From the NCBI RefSeq assembly GCF_047511655.1, contig NC_133386.1, forward strand, positions 172,691,146-172,755,145: 64,000 nt of DNA, read 5' to 3'. Below, piece after piece: positions 10,480 to 22,250 of this stretch (position 1 is its first letter; the number at the start of each line of letters is the position of its first letter). A program made the position numbers and the translations under genes. The notes beneath the pieces are model-generated. The model had not been told where the DNA came from. It saw only the letters and a list, made by a program, of their open reading frames with translations, and ran no database searches. Source of the DNA: Castor canadensis (Eukaryota; Chordata; Mammalia; Rodentia; Castoridae).

Positions 10480-10870
10480 CCAGCGCCCAGTGGCTAATGA
10501 CACATGGATCATCCATGGCTTACTACAAGTAGGCCACTGATGGTGGGGCTCAGCTGAGTGGTTCTGCCTCAGGTTGTGGGCTGCCTGGCTCCAGGGAGTG
10601 AGTGGGTTCAGGTGTGCTCCATCTTGGTTCCTGTTGATGGATCCCCAAATACCCAGGGCATGGTCTCACAGAAGATCACTGGAGCATAGTAGGCCAAGAC
10701 AAAACCCTGAAGCCAATTTAAGGCCTGTGCACCTGTTAGATCTGCTAATGATCCATTGGCCAAAGCAAGTCACATGGTTCAGTCCAATACTAGTGGGCAG
10801 GGAGGTCTCCTGTCACAGTGGGGGGGGGGGGCAGGAAGTCACTATTTGTGGAACAAATGATCCTAATAAG
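10480..10870 (-). repeat. LTR-like interspersed repeat relic
   Basis: The wording (ggggctcagctgagtggttctgcctcagg ... agcaagtcacatggttcagtcc) resembles an old LTR-type repeat seen elsewhere in mammals. A homopolymer G run interrupts it near 10820. Family assignment is from memory and weak. Confidence 0.4.
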
Positions 10871-11534
10871 CGTTTCCGGTAATTTTCCAAAAGAGGGTAC
10901 TCAACAGGGCCGTGTAAGAAAGCCGAGAGAAACAAGTGATTCTGAGGCATGTTGGGTAAGTGTGAGATTTTACAAATCAGATTCCTCTTAATTTCTGAAA
11001 GACTCCAGTTAAGAACTCCCTGTGAATTACTGTCATCAGTTTGGGCTGGGCTTTATTAAAATACTAGCTCCCCTTGGGACGGGTCTTATGGCCATAATTG
11101 CTTTGAGAGGGCTGAGTAAGAGGCAATACTCTCTTGTCTGCCACAACTCGACACAGCTCTTCCTCTTGAAGTAATTTAGATCTTTCGAGCACTTTCTTTT
11201 TCTTCCACACGATAGCAAGTTCCTAATTGTGATTCATCAAGCAGAGGCATAACCTTTGCAGGAAATGTGTCAGATATCCCACTGCTATCTCATTTAAAGT
11301 GGGCCAGAGGCCAAGCCGGAGAAAGTTGTCCAAGAGGGGTGGTAGCGAGGATGATGAGAGCCACCAGCTGGGTCTCAGTCATGACTCACAAGCTCCAAAT
11401 TCACTTATAGAACCTTCCAGTGAAATCAAATTGATGGTGAGCTCAGAGTGCAGCCCTATCAGATGTTGTCTAAAGAGCCTCAAGGGAGGAAAAGTGTCAT
11501 TTTTGAGGTGCTTTCATTTTCTCTCCTCTCTCTC

Positions 11535-11747
11535 TCTTTTGGTTGTACTGGTGTTTGAACTCAGGGCTTCATGCTTGCTAGGCAGGCTCTCTACCACTTG
11601 AGCCACTCCACCAGCCCTTTTTTGTGATGGGTATTTTAGAGATAGGGTCTGTCGAACTATTTGCCTGGGCTGGCTTCGAACCACAATCCTCCTGATCTCT
11701 GCCTCCTGAGTAACTAGGATTACAGGTGTAAGCACCAGAGCCCAGCC
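11535..11747 (-). repeat. Antisense dimeric SINE
   Basis: tactggtgtttgaactcagggcttcatgcttgctaggcaggctctctaccacttgagcc (tRNA-like, antisense) is followed by gatagggtctg ... cctcctgagtaactaggattacaggtgt (7SL-like, antisense). The two halves are joined as in the other copies. Confidence 0.9.
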
Positions 11748-12339
11748 TTAATTCTCTCCCGTGAAAAGCTTCCCTTCCTGGCCTCCTTAAAGAACACATA
11801 CTTGGGACCTAGACAGAAGACTGCCAGCTCTGATCTCTGGGTTTGTTCTGCTCTACAGACGACTGGAACATCACACACAAAACACTGCCCCACATCTCCA
11901 AGACTACGCTGCTTTGGTAATAAATCCATTCCAATTTTTGGTTATTTTTCCCCACTCCAAATGTACAGATGATGTGGGTTTGTCAGCTCTGCTCGTCTCC
12001 CTAAACGTCATCTGACTTTCTCACTCATCCAAAACATTTTGGTTTTAGTTCAGAGAAAGCGATGTTCTCAACTTCTTAAATATCCAAGCCAAGAAAAATC
12101 AAAGTGTAAGAATTGGACTACACATCTGGTCCTCAGCCTTCCTCCAGAGGTGGCAAGGAGCACTGGTGACTCGGTATCTGTCTGGTTTTCACTGGAATAA
12201 TGACCGACAATGGGCTTTTAAAAATACAAGTATGTCTGGTGTTTTGAAGGAAACAGTTGTCTGTAATTCTGCCTTGAATCATTTCCAAATGTTTTTTCAA
12301 GAATTTTTTAAAACCTCTGGTTAGATTGGCTGCCTCTTT

Positions 12340-13582
12340 TTTTTTTTCATTTATTTATGTTTTTGGTAGTACTGGGATTTGAACTCAGGGCCTCACTCTT
12401 ACCAGGCAGATGCTCTACCACTTGAGCCACTCTACCAGCCATTGTTTTTTTTTTTGTTTATTCATATGTGCATACAATGTTTGGGTCATTTCTCTCCCCT
12501 GCCCCTCCCCAACTCCTCCCTTTCCCCTTGCCCCCTTTCCTCCCCCCAACCCCCTCACTTCCAGGCAGAAACTGTTTTGCCCTTATCTCTAATTTTGTTG
12601 AAGAGAGAGTATAAGCAATAATAATAAGGACCAAGGGTTTTTGCTAGTTGAGATAAGGATAGCTACACAGGGAGATTCCTTGCATTGCTTTCACGTACAT
12701 ATGTGTTACATTCGAAGCTGGTTCTTCTCGAACTAACCTTTTCTCTAGTTCCTGGTCCCCTTCTCCTATTGGCCTCTGTCACTTTAAAGTTTCTGCATTA
12801 GTTCCTTTGCATTGAGGACATCAAATACTATCATGTTTTTTGGGTGTCTTACCTATCCTTATACCTCCCTTGTGTGCTCTCGCTTTATCATGTGACCAAA
12901 GTCCAATTCCCTTGTTGTGTTTGCCCTTGATCTAATGTCCGAATATGAGGGAGAACATATGACTTTTGGTCTTTTGGGCCAGGCTAACCTCACTCAGAAT
13001 GATGTTCTCCAATTCCATCCATTTACCAGCAAATGATAACATTTCGTTCTTCTTCATGGCTGCATAAAATTCCATTGTGTATAGATACCACATTTTCTTA
13101 ATCCATTTGTCAGTGGTGGGGCCTCTTGGCTGTTTCCATAACTTGGCTATTGTGAATAGTGCCACAATAAACATGGGTGTGCAGATGCCTCTGGAGTAAC
13201 CTGTGTCACAGTCTTTTGGGTATATCCCCAAGAGTGGTATTGCTGGATCATATGGCAGATCTCCACATTTTTTTTCCAGAGTGGCTGTACTCATTTGCAT
13301 TCCCACCAGCAGTGTAAGAGGGTTCCTTCCCACCACCCCCCACCCCCGCCCCCCACCATCCTCGCCAACACCTGGTGGTGGTGGTGTTGCTAATGATGGC
13401 TATTCTAACGGGTGAGGTGCAATCTTAGTGTGGTTTTGATTTGCAGCCATTGTTTTGTGATGGGTTTTTTTTAGATAGGGTCTTGTTAACTATTTGCCCC
13501 AGGCTGGCTTTGAACTGCGAACCTCCTGATCTCTGCCTCTGGAGTAGCGAGGATCACAGGCATGAGCCACTGGTGCCTGACT
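12340..13582 (-). repeat. Antisense dimeric SINE, split in two by an L1
   Basis: The tRNA-like half (tactgggatttgaactcagggcctcac ... gagccactctaccagcc) ends near 12448. The 7SL-like half (gtgatgggttttttttagatagggtcttg ... ggatcacaggcatgagccactggtgcc) resumes at 13457. The L1 between them carries a 13-bp duplication of SINE sequence. Confidence 0.9.
12449..13443 (-). mobile_element. 5'-truncated L1 inserted into a SINE, 13-bp target-site duplication
   Basis: Direct repeats cagccattgtttt occur at 12436-12448 and 13444-13456. Inside, on the minus strand, are the ORF2 C-terminal region (a 134-codon open stretch at 12932-13336 with CGDLPYDPAIPLLGIYP and MEFYAAMKKNEMLSF motifs), the G-rich 3' UTR and the poly-A tail. 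The ORF2 stretch carries no endonuclease or reverse transcriptase domain, so the copy is dead. A pyrimidine/C-rich segment at 13335-13355 is a local change relative to the copy at 1.8-2.9 kb. Confidence 0.9.
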
Positions 13583-14379
13583 GGCTTCCTCTTTATTTCC
13601 ACACAAAGAGCAGATGTGCGCATGAAAACTTCCCTAACTTTCTCTCTCACTCCTACCCTGTCCCCAGAAGTTGGGCTTTTGCTTGTTTCTTTTCTGAAGT
13701 CCCAGTATAGGCAATATTTTTAGCACGATTTAAATGTTAGCCTCAGGATTTGGACAACAAAGGTTGAATCTTCACCCTCACCTTCAATAAAGCACTTTGA
13801 CTCGCCATGTCTATTTCTTCTGCTGAAAGTGAGGGAAATCCCAGGAGTGACCCATGGATTGTGACCTACCTGCTGATTGGTGGCACCTACCTGGATGCCA
13901 CCTCAGTCTGGCTGGGTCCCACCTCCAGTGCCCACTGGGTCACTCAGCTCTTCTGCCTTAGGGTCTTATCTGAGTGGGGCAACTGGGAAAGTCCTGAGAA
14001 TTAACACTCTACCAGCGGGGGACAGAGTTCATGGACAACTGTCTCCCTCACCTAATTCAGAGGGATGATTTGAGGTGTGGTCTACACAGATCCCAGATGG
14101 TCCACATCAGGATCAAGTCTCAGATGCCTGTACCATTAACTGACTCAAAAAATGTATCTCTCATTATTTTTCTCCTGCCATTTCCCTACCATCTCCATAC
14201 CCTCACTTCTGCTCCCAGTGAGCTATCTGCACCCAAGTTCTTGCCTCAAGTTCTGCTCAGGGGAACCCCTAATGAGAAAACACTCAGTAAATATTTTGCT
14301 CTTATTATTTTTTGATGGTAGAACTTCTTTATTCCTAGAAAGACCAATTTTGGAAACAAAATTCAAAATATTTTATTTA

Positions 14380-14656
14380 GAGCCATGAGTAGTAGTTCAT
14401 TCCTGTAATCCCAGCTCCTTGGGAGGCAGAGATTGGGGAGGGTCATGGTTTAAGGCCAGCCAGCACAAAAGGTTATTGAGACCCCCATCTCAACAAATAA
14501 GCTAGGCAAAGTGGGGCATGCTTACAATCCCAACCATGTTGGAGGCATAGGTAGAGGATTGAGGTCTGAGGCTTGCATTGGGGCAAAAACCCTACACAAA
14601 AATAACTACAGCAAAAAAGGGCTGGTGACAGAGCACTTGTCTAAGCAGGCAGACAG
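14380..14656 (+). repeat. Trimeric SINE, degraded
   Basis: The first 7SL-like unit (tcattcctgtaatcccagctccttgggaggc), second 7SL-like unit (aggcaaagtggggcatgcttacaatccc) and a shortened tRNA-like unit (gggctggtgacagagcacttgtc) appear in order. The tRNA-like unit lacks its B-box half. Confidence 0.75.
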
Positions 14657-14982
14657 CTTCCCTCGTTGACTTACATGTTCAGTAAATCCCATGAAATTGG
14701 ACTGACCTCTTGAGCTGGCAGGGGACAGGATCAGCCTCACCTCTTAGCACCCAGAATAGGGCTAGGAAGTACTAGGGCACTTGCTAGGGAAGTACTAGGG
14801 AAGATTAGGGCACCCAGATGTGTGTGGGAACTACTAAATGAAGATTTCATTTACACATGAATGATGTGTGGACAGAAGGGGTGCTGAGACCTTCAACACT
14901 TGCTGCCCAAGTCCTCCCACCAGGGGCTCCGATTGCTATCTCTTTCCTTCTCTATCTGAACTAAGCTGTACATACCAGTTGT

Positions 14983-15385
14983 ATTAATCCATTTTGCATT
15001 ACTAAAACAAAATACCCAAGGCTGGGTAACTTTATAAAGAAGTTTATTTCAGTTCACAGTTCTGGAGGTACAAGGCCAGGGGCCACACATGGTGATGTCC
15101 TTCTTGCTGGTAGTCCCAAGGTGATACAGGGCATGACACAACAAGGGACAGGGAGCACGTGCATAGGTGTGTCTCCTCCAGTTTCTCCCTCTCCTTACAA
15201 AGCCACCAGTAGTCAATCAGGGGTGCACCACCCTGATGACATTTTTTGCCTAATCATCCATCCCACAGGCCCCAGCTTTAAACACCACAGTCAGGCTAAG
15301 TTCCACCCTCTTCACACTTCCCCATGGGCTTGAACTCTGCTGACATGAGCTGGGGAGGCATCAACGGTATCAAAGCCATAACACC
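14983..15385 (-). mobile_element. MaLR-type LTR relic, antisense
   Basis: ttaatccattttgcattactaaaacaaaatacccaaggctgggtaactttataaagaagttt is the antisense of the characteristic MST/MLT 3' end. The rest (ccttgctgg..., caccaccctgatgac) follows in the expected order to about 15385. Confidence 0.75.
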
Positions 15386-15485
15386 AGTCTGCAGAGCCAG
15401 AAGATTCTTTCACAGGGGGTAGTGTGGTTACACTATCAATCTGTTACCACTGTGACAGGTGCTGCATAAGGAACTGTTGAGTGGG

Positions 15486-15553
15486 GGCTGGCAGAGTGGC
15501 TCAAATGACAGAGCGACTGCCTAGCAAGCATGAGGCCCACCAAAAAAAAAACA
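15486..15553 (+). repeat. tRNA-like SINE (tail-only form), internal deletion
   Basis: gggggctggcagagtggctcaaatgacagagcgactgcctagcaagcatgaggccc is followed directly by caccaaaaaaaaaa, so the GAGTTCAAACC B-box part is missing. Confidence 0.75.
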
Positions 15554-15559
15554 AAGAAT

Positions 15560-16685
15560 AAAAAATAAAGAATTGTTGAGTAAATGAAGAATGAAAGGAA
15601 TGCTAGTTATTTGCTATTTTCTAGTAGCTGCAATCAGAAATATCCAAGAGGCAGGCCATCAACCAATGGGCACCTGGCCCCCTACTGTAGTAGGCTTTGA
15701 TTCCTAAATAGTCACTGAATCACAGGTGCTCTGGAGGCCTAGGGGAGAAGCAGGGCAGCTAGGGTGATGCAGGAGGAATCAGGGTCTCAGCCCTGTTTAC
15801 CAACTGGTCCAGAAGTGTTTTATTATTTTGACAGTTGAATGGTGGTGTCTGTGCTGGCTGAATGTCAGGCAGATTGTCTGAATTGGCTCTAGATCCTCGA
15901 AATTCTTATGTAAATCCCCTTGTTCCCCAAAACCAGCATTTGCAGGAGGGCTGGAAGGGATGCAATGCAGGCTCTGCTCATCCAGTGACCACAGAACTTT
16001 TTCCTCCACAGAGCAAAGCCAACTGGCCCAGACCAGTCAGGATCAATCTTGACTTTGGTCTCACTGGTGCTGCATTGTGAGACATGAGCCAACTGGCCTA
16101 CGTGGCCAGCCTCTTGGCTACCATGGCCTGGTCTCTTCCACCTCAGAAATTTTCCTTGCAATTACTCTGGATTTTCGCTGTGATCAGGTTCATGGTTATG
16201 TGTTGGGACTTGATAATCACTGGATGAGTTGGCATAACCTAGTGGATGAACTCCACTAGGAAGGAGGCAAATGGCCTCCTTCTGATTCTCTTTTAAATTC
16301 CATCCCTCCCCTGCCTTGGCCAGGAGGCCACCAGCTTTGCCAAGGTGGCTTTATTATGTGTATCCTGGAGCAGAATCTCTATTGTGTAAGTAGCTGTGTT
16401 TCCTGGAATTATTATTTCTGCTAGGATTGGTGTTGATGTCTGGCTACCTATTATTTTTGCTGCTGAAGTATTTCAATCCTTCTTTTCAACATTTCATGAA
16501 GCTTTGTGAAAACACTCAAAGACAGACTCCTAAGCCTACAAGCTGTAGCACATAGAAATCAGTTACAGATGAAAATCAGATCATGGAAGTCTTCCTGGAA
16601 GAATTGTGCAAAGAGTAGGCATTGTCAACAGTAATGATGGTTATAAGTAGTGAGGAGCTTTTTTCAGGCTCCGTGGTTTGCTAAG
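15560..16685. other. Intergenic DNA, unclassified
   Basis: No repeat family, exon or promoter is recognised. Both-strand open frames around 15797-16161 have no domain I can name. Confidence 0.45.
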
Positions 16686-16689
16686 CTCT

Positions 16690-16825
16690 ACTTCATTAAG
16701 TCCTCACAACTTGCCTGGCTTTTCACCTTCATTTAATACTTGATTCAGAAAAGGTAAGTAACTTGCCAAAGGACACACAGCTGTGAAGAATGGTCAGACA
16801 TTAAGTTTGACTCCACAATCTTTGT
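16690..16825. repeat. MIR-type SINE relic
   Basis: cttcattaagtcctcacaac ... gtaagtaacttgccaaaggacacacagctgtgaag matches the MIR body ('taagtaacttgcccaaggtcacacagctagtaag'). Confidence 0.75.
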
Positions 16826-19290
16826 TTGTAACCATTATATAAATCTGTTCATACTATGTTCCCGCTCAAACCTGACTGTCAGTGACTTTTCGCTCATAGG
16901 GTAGTTTAGTTTAGTCACTAAACTCCTTAACATGCCCACAAATCTCCAGCCTGCTCCTCTGGTTTCATGTTCTCTGTCTCCACCCCTCTAATCACAGCCT
17001 CAGCAGCAGCTCATGATGAAGATACTCAGATAAGAAGTCTGAACTTGCCCTCTGGGCAACAGGGAGTTATGGAGGGTTTAAGAAGCTTGAGGGGGAGCAA
17101 GACAAGCTCTGAGAAGGCTAGTTAAGAGGAGTTCGAAGCAACCGAGGCACATGAGAGTCTGAGTAAGAGGGAGACAGAGGGAAGGAGAGGGGTGGATTGA
17201 GAGCAAGAGACACCAATAGGTCAAATCTTGGTGACTGATGGTGGTGGGGAGTCCAGGGTAGAAATGAGTGCAGACTTCTAGTCAGATTTCTATAAATAGC
17301 TATTTTGAGGAGTTGCTATGAATGCCTGAAGAAGTAAGCCATAATACCCATAATTCTATTGTGTTTTTATTATATGAATATTGAAAGGACCTGAAAATTG
17401 TAAAATAGTTTCCCTTCCTTGTCCCTTTTGTGTACTTCCACTCTGGGTGTGGCAGTTTGCTGAAAGTTTTGCAAAAAATACATGCCCCTCCCCTCTCCTA
17501 AACTGAACTCAAACCCACACGAGGTCAGTCCAGATTAGGCAATCACACAGCACCTGGAATTAAGCTTTTAAACAGTACACTCAATCAAGTCCAAAGAACC
17601 TAGCTTGAAATGAAGAGTTGTTTAAAAGGAGTAGGCTGAGGTATACAGAGAAAACCACCTTAAATTATTAAAGCAGAGTTCGCACAGTGCAGGGGAAATG
17701 TTCCCATAATGTCAGATTAAAAAATGTAAATTTATTTACCTTCCACCTGGGTTTTTCGAGTGCTCTTATTAAGATCTACTGCCTACCTATTTGTTTATGA
17801 ATGAGTTGGTTGCTTGGAGGAAGGGACACTGGACTCATTCTTTGGTATTTGTCACTAACTAAGTATCTCTTAAGACTTCTGGCTTGTTAGTTAATTACTG
17901 TATAAATGTCTCCACTGAAAATGGAGATCTTATTATTCAGCTCATGTTCTTAATTCAAAGTGCTACAGGCTCATGTTTCTCTAAAAAAAATGTTTTTTTT
18001 TCTTCCCAATTCATTTTATCCACCCCACAAATGTACCCCTGTGGTACATTTGTAATCCAGAAATGATGACATTAAAATCACTTTAATATTAATGGACTTT
18101 GATATGTACAATCTAAGGTCGAGAGGTCTTTGAGGCAGAATTAGTCTGAGAGAAACTGGGAAGGAAAAAAAACATCCTTCTAATTCAGTGAACTTTAAGG
18201 AGACTGGGAATCTCAAAGGTCACATGATGACTCAGAAAATAAGAGATGACCTCCATCAGTGCTGTTCCAGAGAAAGGAATACATGGAGAGCCCCACATGT
18301 AAGCCACCTAGTGAAATCTAAACTTTCCTAGCAGCCACATCAAAACGGCAAAAAGAAACCTGTTGTGTTAATTTGAACATAATTTTATTTAGGTCTATGT
18401 ATTCAAATATTATATTCCAATATGTGATCAATGTAACTACTGTTGAATTTGTTCACATTCTTTTTTTTTTTGCATTCAATCTTTGAATCCAATTTGCATG
18501 TTAGCTTTAGAGCATATCACCATTCAGAAGAACCACAGCTCAAACACTCAACGCAGCCAGATGTAACTCTGGGCTACATATTAGATACTGCAGGTCTATG
18601 TGGTCCAGTGACAGCTTCCCTCTGTGATGAAACAGAACACAAGCATGTTGATACCTTGAATGAATCCACTTGTTTTCTTTCTAATGGGGAACTGGCCAAA
18701 TGTTTCTTTTGATAAACTGCAGGTTAACTCCTTTTTCAAATAATTGTCTCTTGTTTCAGGACTGGTCACAGGTGAGAAATCACCCCTTTAAGGAACTAGA
18801 TAGCTTCATTCAGAGCAATAAAACTGAGGCAATAAAATAAATAACAAAGTACACTTTTAAAAAGTGAGGGGTAAAAATCTCATCATTTTAGATGGTGCAA
18901 AATTTTCATTAATAATATCAGCAGAACTCTCCTCTGCAAGCATGTGACTATATTAAGCATGAATTACAAGAGTTCTGTTGGTTGCCAGTAGTATTAGTCT
19001 GACAACTAAACAAACAAACAAACAAAATATATGTGGTTGCTCTGGGATGACTTTAATTCTAGGTGGGAGAACTCTCATGCTCAGAATTTTTTTGGGGTAC
19101 AGACTACAACAATTAGATCATTCACACAACTTTTCTGAGTTGAGTTATATATACAATAAATCACGTTCTGTTTCTTGTCCTCTGCATCTTTAGGATTCTA
19201 GCCTGAAACCTAGTAAACTCAGTGTCTTTTAAGCTGCAAATACATTGTTTTATGAATGAGAATCATTTTTGCTGCAGTAGGTACGTGGTT
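16826..19290. other. Intergenic DNA, unclassified
   Basis: The segment about 17040-17160 (gggagttatggagggtttaagaagcttgagggggagcaagac) looks like an old L2-type fragment. The rest is AT-rich without recognisable structure. No exon is supported. Confidence 0.45.
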
Positions 19291-19294
19291 TGAA

Positions 19295-19480
19295 AGATTC
19301 ATATGGGAATCTTTGAAATCAGAAGGATCTGGCTTCAAATCTGTTATCGAGGCAGACACTTCACCTCCCAACTCTGAGCCTCAGACTCCCCGCATGTGTA
19401 AAAGAGATACAATATTTATCTCAGGGATTGTTGTGAAGACTAATATAATCCTAAGTACACAATGCCTAAAACAGACATTC
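19295..19480. repeat. MIR-type SINE relic
   Basis: The order ggatctggcttcaaatctgttatcg ... cttcacctcccaactctgagcctcagactcc ... tgtaaaagagatacaatatttatctcagggattgttgtgaagac follows the MIR consensus in sense orientation. Confidence 0.7.
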
Positions 19481-19564
19481 GTAAGGACAGTTCCTTAGGC
19501 TAGTTGGTAAGTAAGATTCAATCACAGTAAGTGTTCTTGGATTCAGTGTCTGTTGTGAGACTTT

Positions 19565-19905
19565 GTGTTACCTGTTGTTATGTAACAAATTACTTGTGGC
19601 TGAAAAAAAAAATGAACCTATATAATTCCTGGGTTAGGAAACTGGACATGGTTTAGTTGGGTGCATTTGCCTTAAGGTCTCTTGTGAAGCTGTCATCATG
19701 ACTTCTGCCAGGGCTGTGGTCTCATCTGAAGGTTTGACTGGGAAAGATTGGTTTTCAAGTTTACTTATGTGGTTGCTGGCAAGATTCAGTTCTCTGTGGG
19801 ATGTTGGACTGAGGGCTATAGTTCTTCACTGGTTGTTGGCTGGAAGCCTTTACAGTTCTTTTCCACATGAACTTTTCCATAGAGCAGTTTAGAACATGGT
19901 AACAG
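19565..19905. repeat. LTR-like interspersed repeat relic
   Basis: ctgttgttatgtaacaaattacttgtggct ... gctgtggtctcatctgaaggtttgactggg ... tggactgagggctatagttcttcactggttgttggctgg matches a common mammalian old repeat that I remember as LTR-type. A similar copy lies at 44640-45115. Confidence 0.5.
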
Positions 19906-20644
19906 CCAGGTGTGTGTGTGGTGGGGGTGTGGGGGGTGGGGAATGTGGACAGTAAAGCACCTACACTAAATCATTCCCAGAGTTGAAGTGCATGTGCACA
20001 AAGGAACCCAAGGAAACAAGAAGACAGCCCTGGGTGGGTCCATTGTCTTCCCATAGTCCTAATATTTGGGGGCAAATGAGCAGGCACAGGAGAAATTACT
20101 TGTCTTCTTTGGCATCATTACCAAAGGTAAGGGGCCTCTTCCCTTTATGCTTTTTGGAAAAATGCCTATACCCACAAAACACTGGAAATTTTGCATACAT
20201 ATTTTTTAGGGGCTTTAAAACTCCCTGAAACTCATGGGATGGTCTTTGTAGTGTCCATGGATCCCAGGAGAAAACAGGAGAATGCTAAGGCTTCTGGAGA
20301 ATTTATTTATATTTTCCACACTTGACCATCTACTTTGTAAAATGGAAATTTTTTGCTGAATTCTCCATCATTATCACATTTTCTTGTTACCTTGAAACAT
20401 CATTAATATTTTTACATTTTGACCTGATCCACTTTAGCCTTCATGTGTTCAGTTTAGAGCAGGCAATTAAAAAGTAATGACATTGAGTCTCAGCAATCTT
20501 GAGGCTGGATGGAATGCACACAGGTCTGATGCAGGCATCCCTTCAAAAACCCACTCACAAATAATCAGTCCCAGTACCCACACCCCTGCTTACAGTAAAT
20601 GTCACACTCTTTGGGGGTAGGCAGCTCTATAAGTAGGATGCAGT

Positions 20645-20975
20645 TCTATAAATTTTGACAAATGTGGACAGTCCCCCAACTACTATATTAAAGATGTCAA
20701 ACAGCCCCATTGTCCTTTGTTCTAGCTCCTCCCCAAATTGGTAACTCCTGTTCTGGTTTCAGGTCCCCAAATTTTGTGTCTCTCCCCACTCGTCTTATAA
20801 ATGAAATAATACAAGAATGGGGCTCTTTGGAGCTGAATTCTTTCTTTTAGCATGCTTTGGGGATTCATCCTTACGGTTGCATTAAGCGATCTATTACAAT
20901 TTGTTTATCCATTCGCCAGTTAATGGACAGTTGAGTTGTTGTTTTTCAGCTTTTGACAGTTACAGTATTTGCATA
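20645..20975 (-). repeat. Ancient L1 relic, antisense
   Basis: ttgtttatccattcgccagttaatggacagttgagttgttgtttttcagcttttgac is the antisense of L1M 3' sequence. Upstream phrases (aaatttatgacaaatgt-like, tagcatgctttggggattcatcc) fit the same element. Confidence 0.6.
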
Positions 20976-21770
20976 GTTTTCTTTTCTTTTCTTTTTTTTT
21001 TTTTTGAGGCTGGGGCGTTGTTCTACGCATGCTTCAATCATATAACCCCTCTGGGACCACTCACCAGCTGTGTCTGCCCTGGAGCAGCTGGGTTTTTTGC
21101 ATCTAGGTGTGTCTGCCTTTGCATTTACATTCCTTTTCTGCAAATTGGGGACCAAACTTTCTGTGGGTCAAAGTGAGTACCAGGCAGACAAAATAACTCA
21201 CGTGGCTAACTCGGGGTCCGTGGGGGCGTTAGTGTCTCTATTCCACCTGCGCCTCAGGGACCATCAGCCTCTGGATCGCTCCCCAACTTGTCAGAAATTC
21301 TCTCTCCAACCCTGTGTCAGATGTGCCCGGGCAGAGCCAGTATTTTAACACAGTCTGCGAGTGTGTCTGATGCATCTTAAAGTTTGAGAAGCACTGATTG
21401 TATTCCACAGTCGCTACTAAAAATAAACTACCTATTTTCTCATAAGCACTGGCTGCTCTTTGTTCCAACTTTCTTTTTCCTCCCTGGAGTACTACTCCTT
21501 TCGTAGTTCAGGAAAGAGCTCAAGGTGCGGTCCACGAAGGTGGTGAGCGCCGCATCCTCGGAGGATGGAGGCGGGAGGAGGAGGAATCGGGGACAACCCG
21601 GAGGCAGATCACCGAGCCCGGGTGGTTTCGAGGTCCTGGGAGGGAGAGGGAGGCCGGAAGGCCGGATCCTCTGCGCTCCCCTCGGCAGCTCCTCGGAGCT
21701 GGGACTCCGGGACTGAGCGCAGGCGGCGACGCGCAGCCAGGCGCTTGCAAAACTTGGCGGAGCAGAGCCT

Positions 21771-21865
21771 GGCCGGGCCGGGCCGGGCCGGGCCGGGCGG
21801 GCGGGCGGGCGAGGGCGGGGGAGGGCGGGCGAGAGGGCGGGGCCGGCGCAGAGGGGCGGGGTCAG
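21771..21865 (+). promoter_or_regulatory. LDLRAD3: GC-box cluster and GGCCG repeat, probable core promoter
   Basis: Five tandem GGCCG units (21771-21795) run into GCGG repeats and then several GGGCGG cores (near 21796, 21814, 21824, 21836 and 21855), which are Sp/KLF-type sites. No TATA box is visible. The cluster ends about 55 bases before the ATG, so transcription probably starts in or just upstream of it; the exact start cannot be read from sequence. The run of G tracts could also form G-quadruplexes in DNA, or in the 5' UTR if transcribed. Confidence 0.65.
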
Positions 21866-21919
21866 CGCTGAGGCCGCGGGGGCAGCGACGGCGCCGGGCA
21901 GCGGAGCTGCGGCCACGCC

Positions 21920-21965
21920 ATGTGGCTGCTGGGGCCGCTGTGCCTGCTGCTGAGCAGCGCCGCGG
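21920..21965 (+). CDS. LDLRAD3: LDLRAD3 coding exon 1 (signal peptide), partial gene
   Basis: The ATG at 21920 lies in a CpG island and opens a frame reading MWLLGPLCLLLSSAA, followed by one base of a split codon and the donor GTGAGT at 21966. This matches the start of LDLRAD3 as I remember it, where the next residue is Glu (a GAG codon split after G would restore it). LDLRAD3 is a type I membrane protein of about 345 residues in human, with a signal peptide, three LDL-receptor class A repeats, one membrane span and a cytoplasmic tail with PPxY motifs that bind Nedd4-family ubiquitin ligases such as ITCH. It is also known as the entry receptor for Venezuelan equine encephalitis virus. Only the hydrophobic signal peptide is seen here; the LDL-A repeats lie in later exons outside what I can find. 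The ATG context GCCACGCCATGT has a purine-poor -3 position (C), so it is a moderate Kozak match. Other signal-peptide exons could look similar, but the residue match is close. Confidence 0.88.
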
Positions 21966-22250
21966 GTGAGTGGGGGGCGCGCAGCGAAGTTCTCGGGGCG
22001 CGGGGCACCGTGGCTGGCTTCGATCGCCCCCTCCCCGCGCGTGGGCCGCGGCTGCGGGCGTGGGTGTGCACGGAGGGCGGACCCCGGCGCCGGGCTGGCC
22101 GGGACCCCGCGAGGGGCCGCGGCGGGGTGCGCGCCGTGCTATTGTGTGGGCGAGCGCGCCGGTGGCGGTGTTGTGTGTGTGCGCGGGCGGGGCTTTGTGT
22201 GCAGCCCGGGTCTGGGGAGCCCGGCCACTGCCCCGATTGGGCGTAGCTCG

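Larger units (their letters stand above)
21500..22250. promoter_or_regulatory. LDLRAD3: CpG island over the LDLRAD3 promoter and exon 1
   Basis: GC content and CpG density jump sharply compared with both flanks, starting near 21530 and fading after about 22250. CG dinucleotides are frequent (gcgccgcg, ggcgcgc, gagcgcgccgg) while the surrounding DNA is CpG-poor. The island spans the presumed transcription start, exon 1 and the first 300 bases of intron 1. It is the only true CpG island in the window, so it marks the only broad housekeeping-type promoter here. Confidence 0.9.

Noticed and set aside
12932-13336. 134-codon open frame on the minus strand
   Set aside because: It is the C-terminal end of L1 ORF2 in a 5'-truncated copy with target duplications, not a host gene.
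21440-21916. 158-codon Pro/Ala-rich minus-strand frame over the CpG island
   Set aside because: Long open frames on both strands are expected in GC-rich DNA because stop codons are rare. The low-complexity Pro/Ala/Arg content shows no domain.
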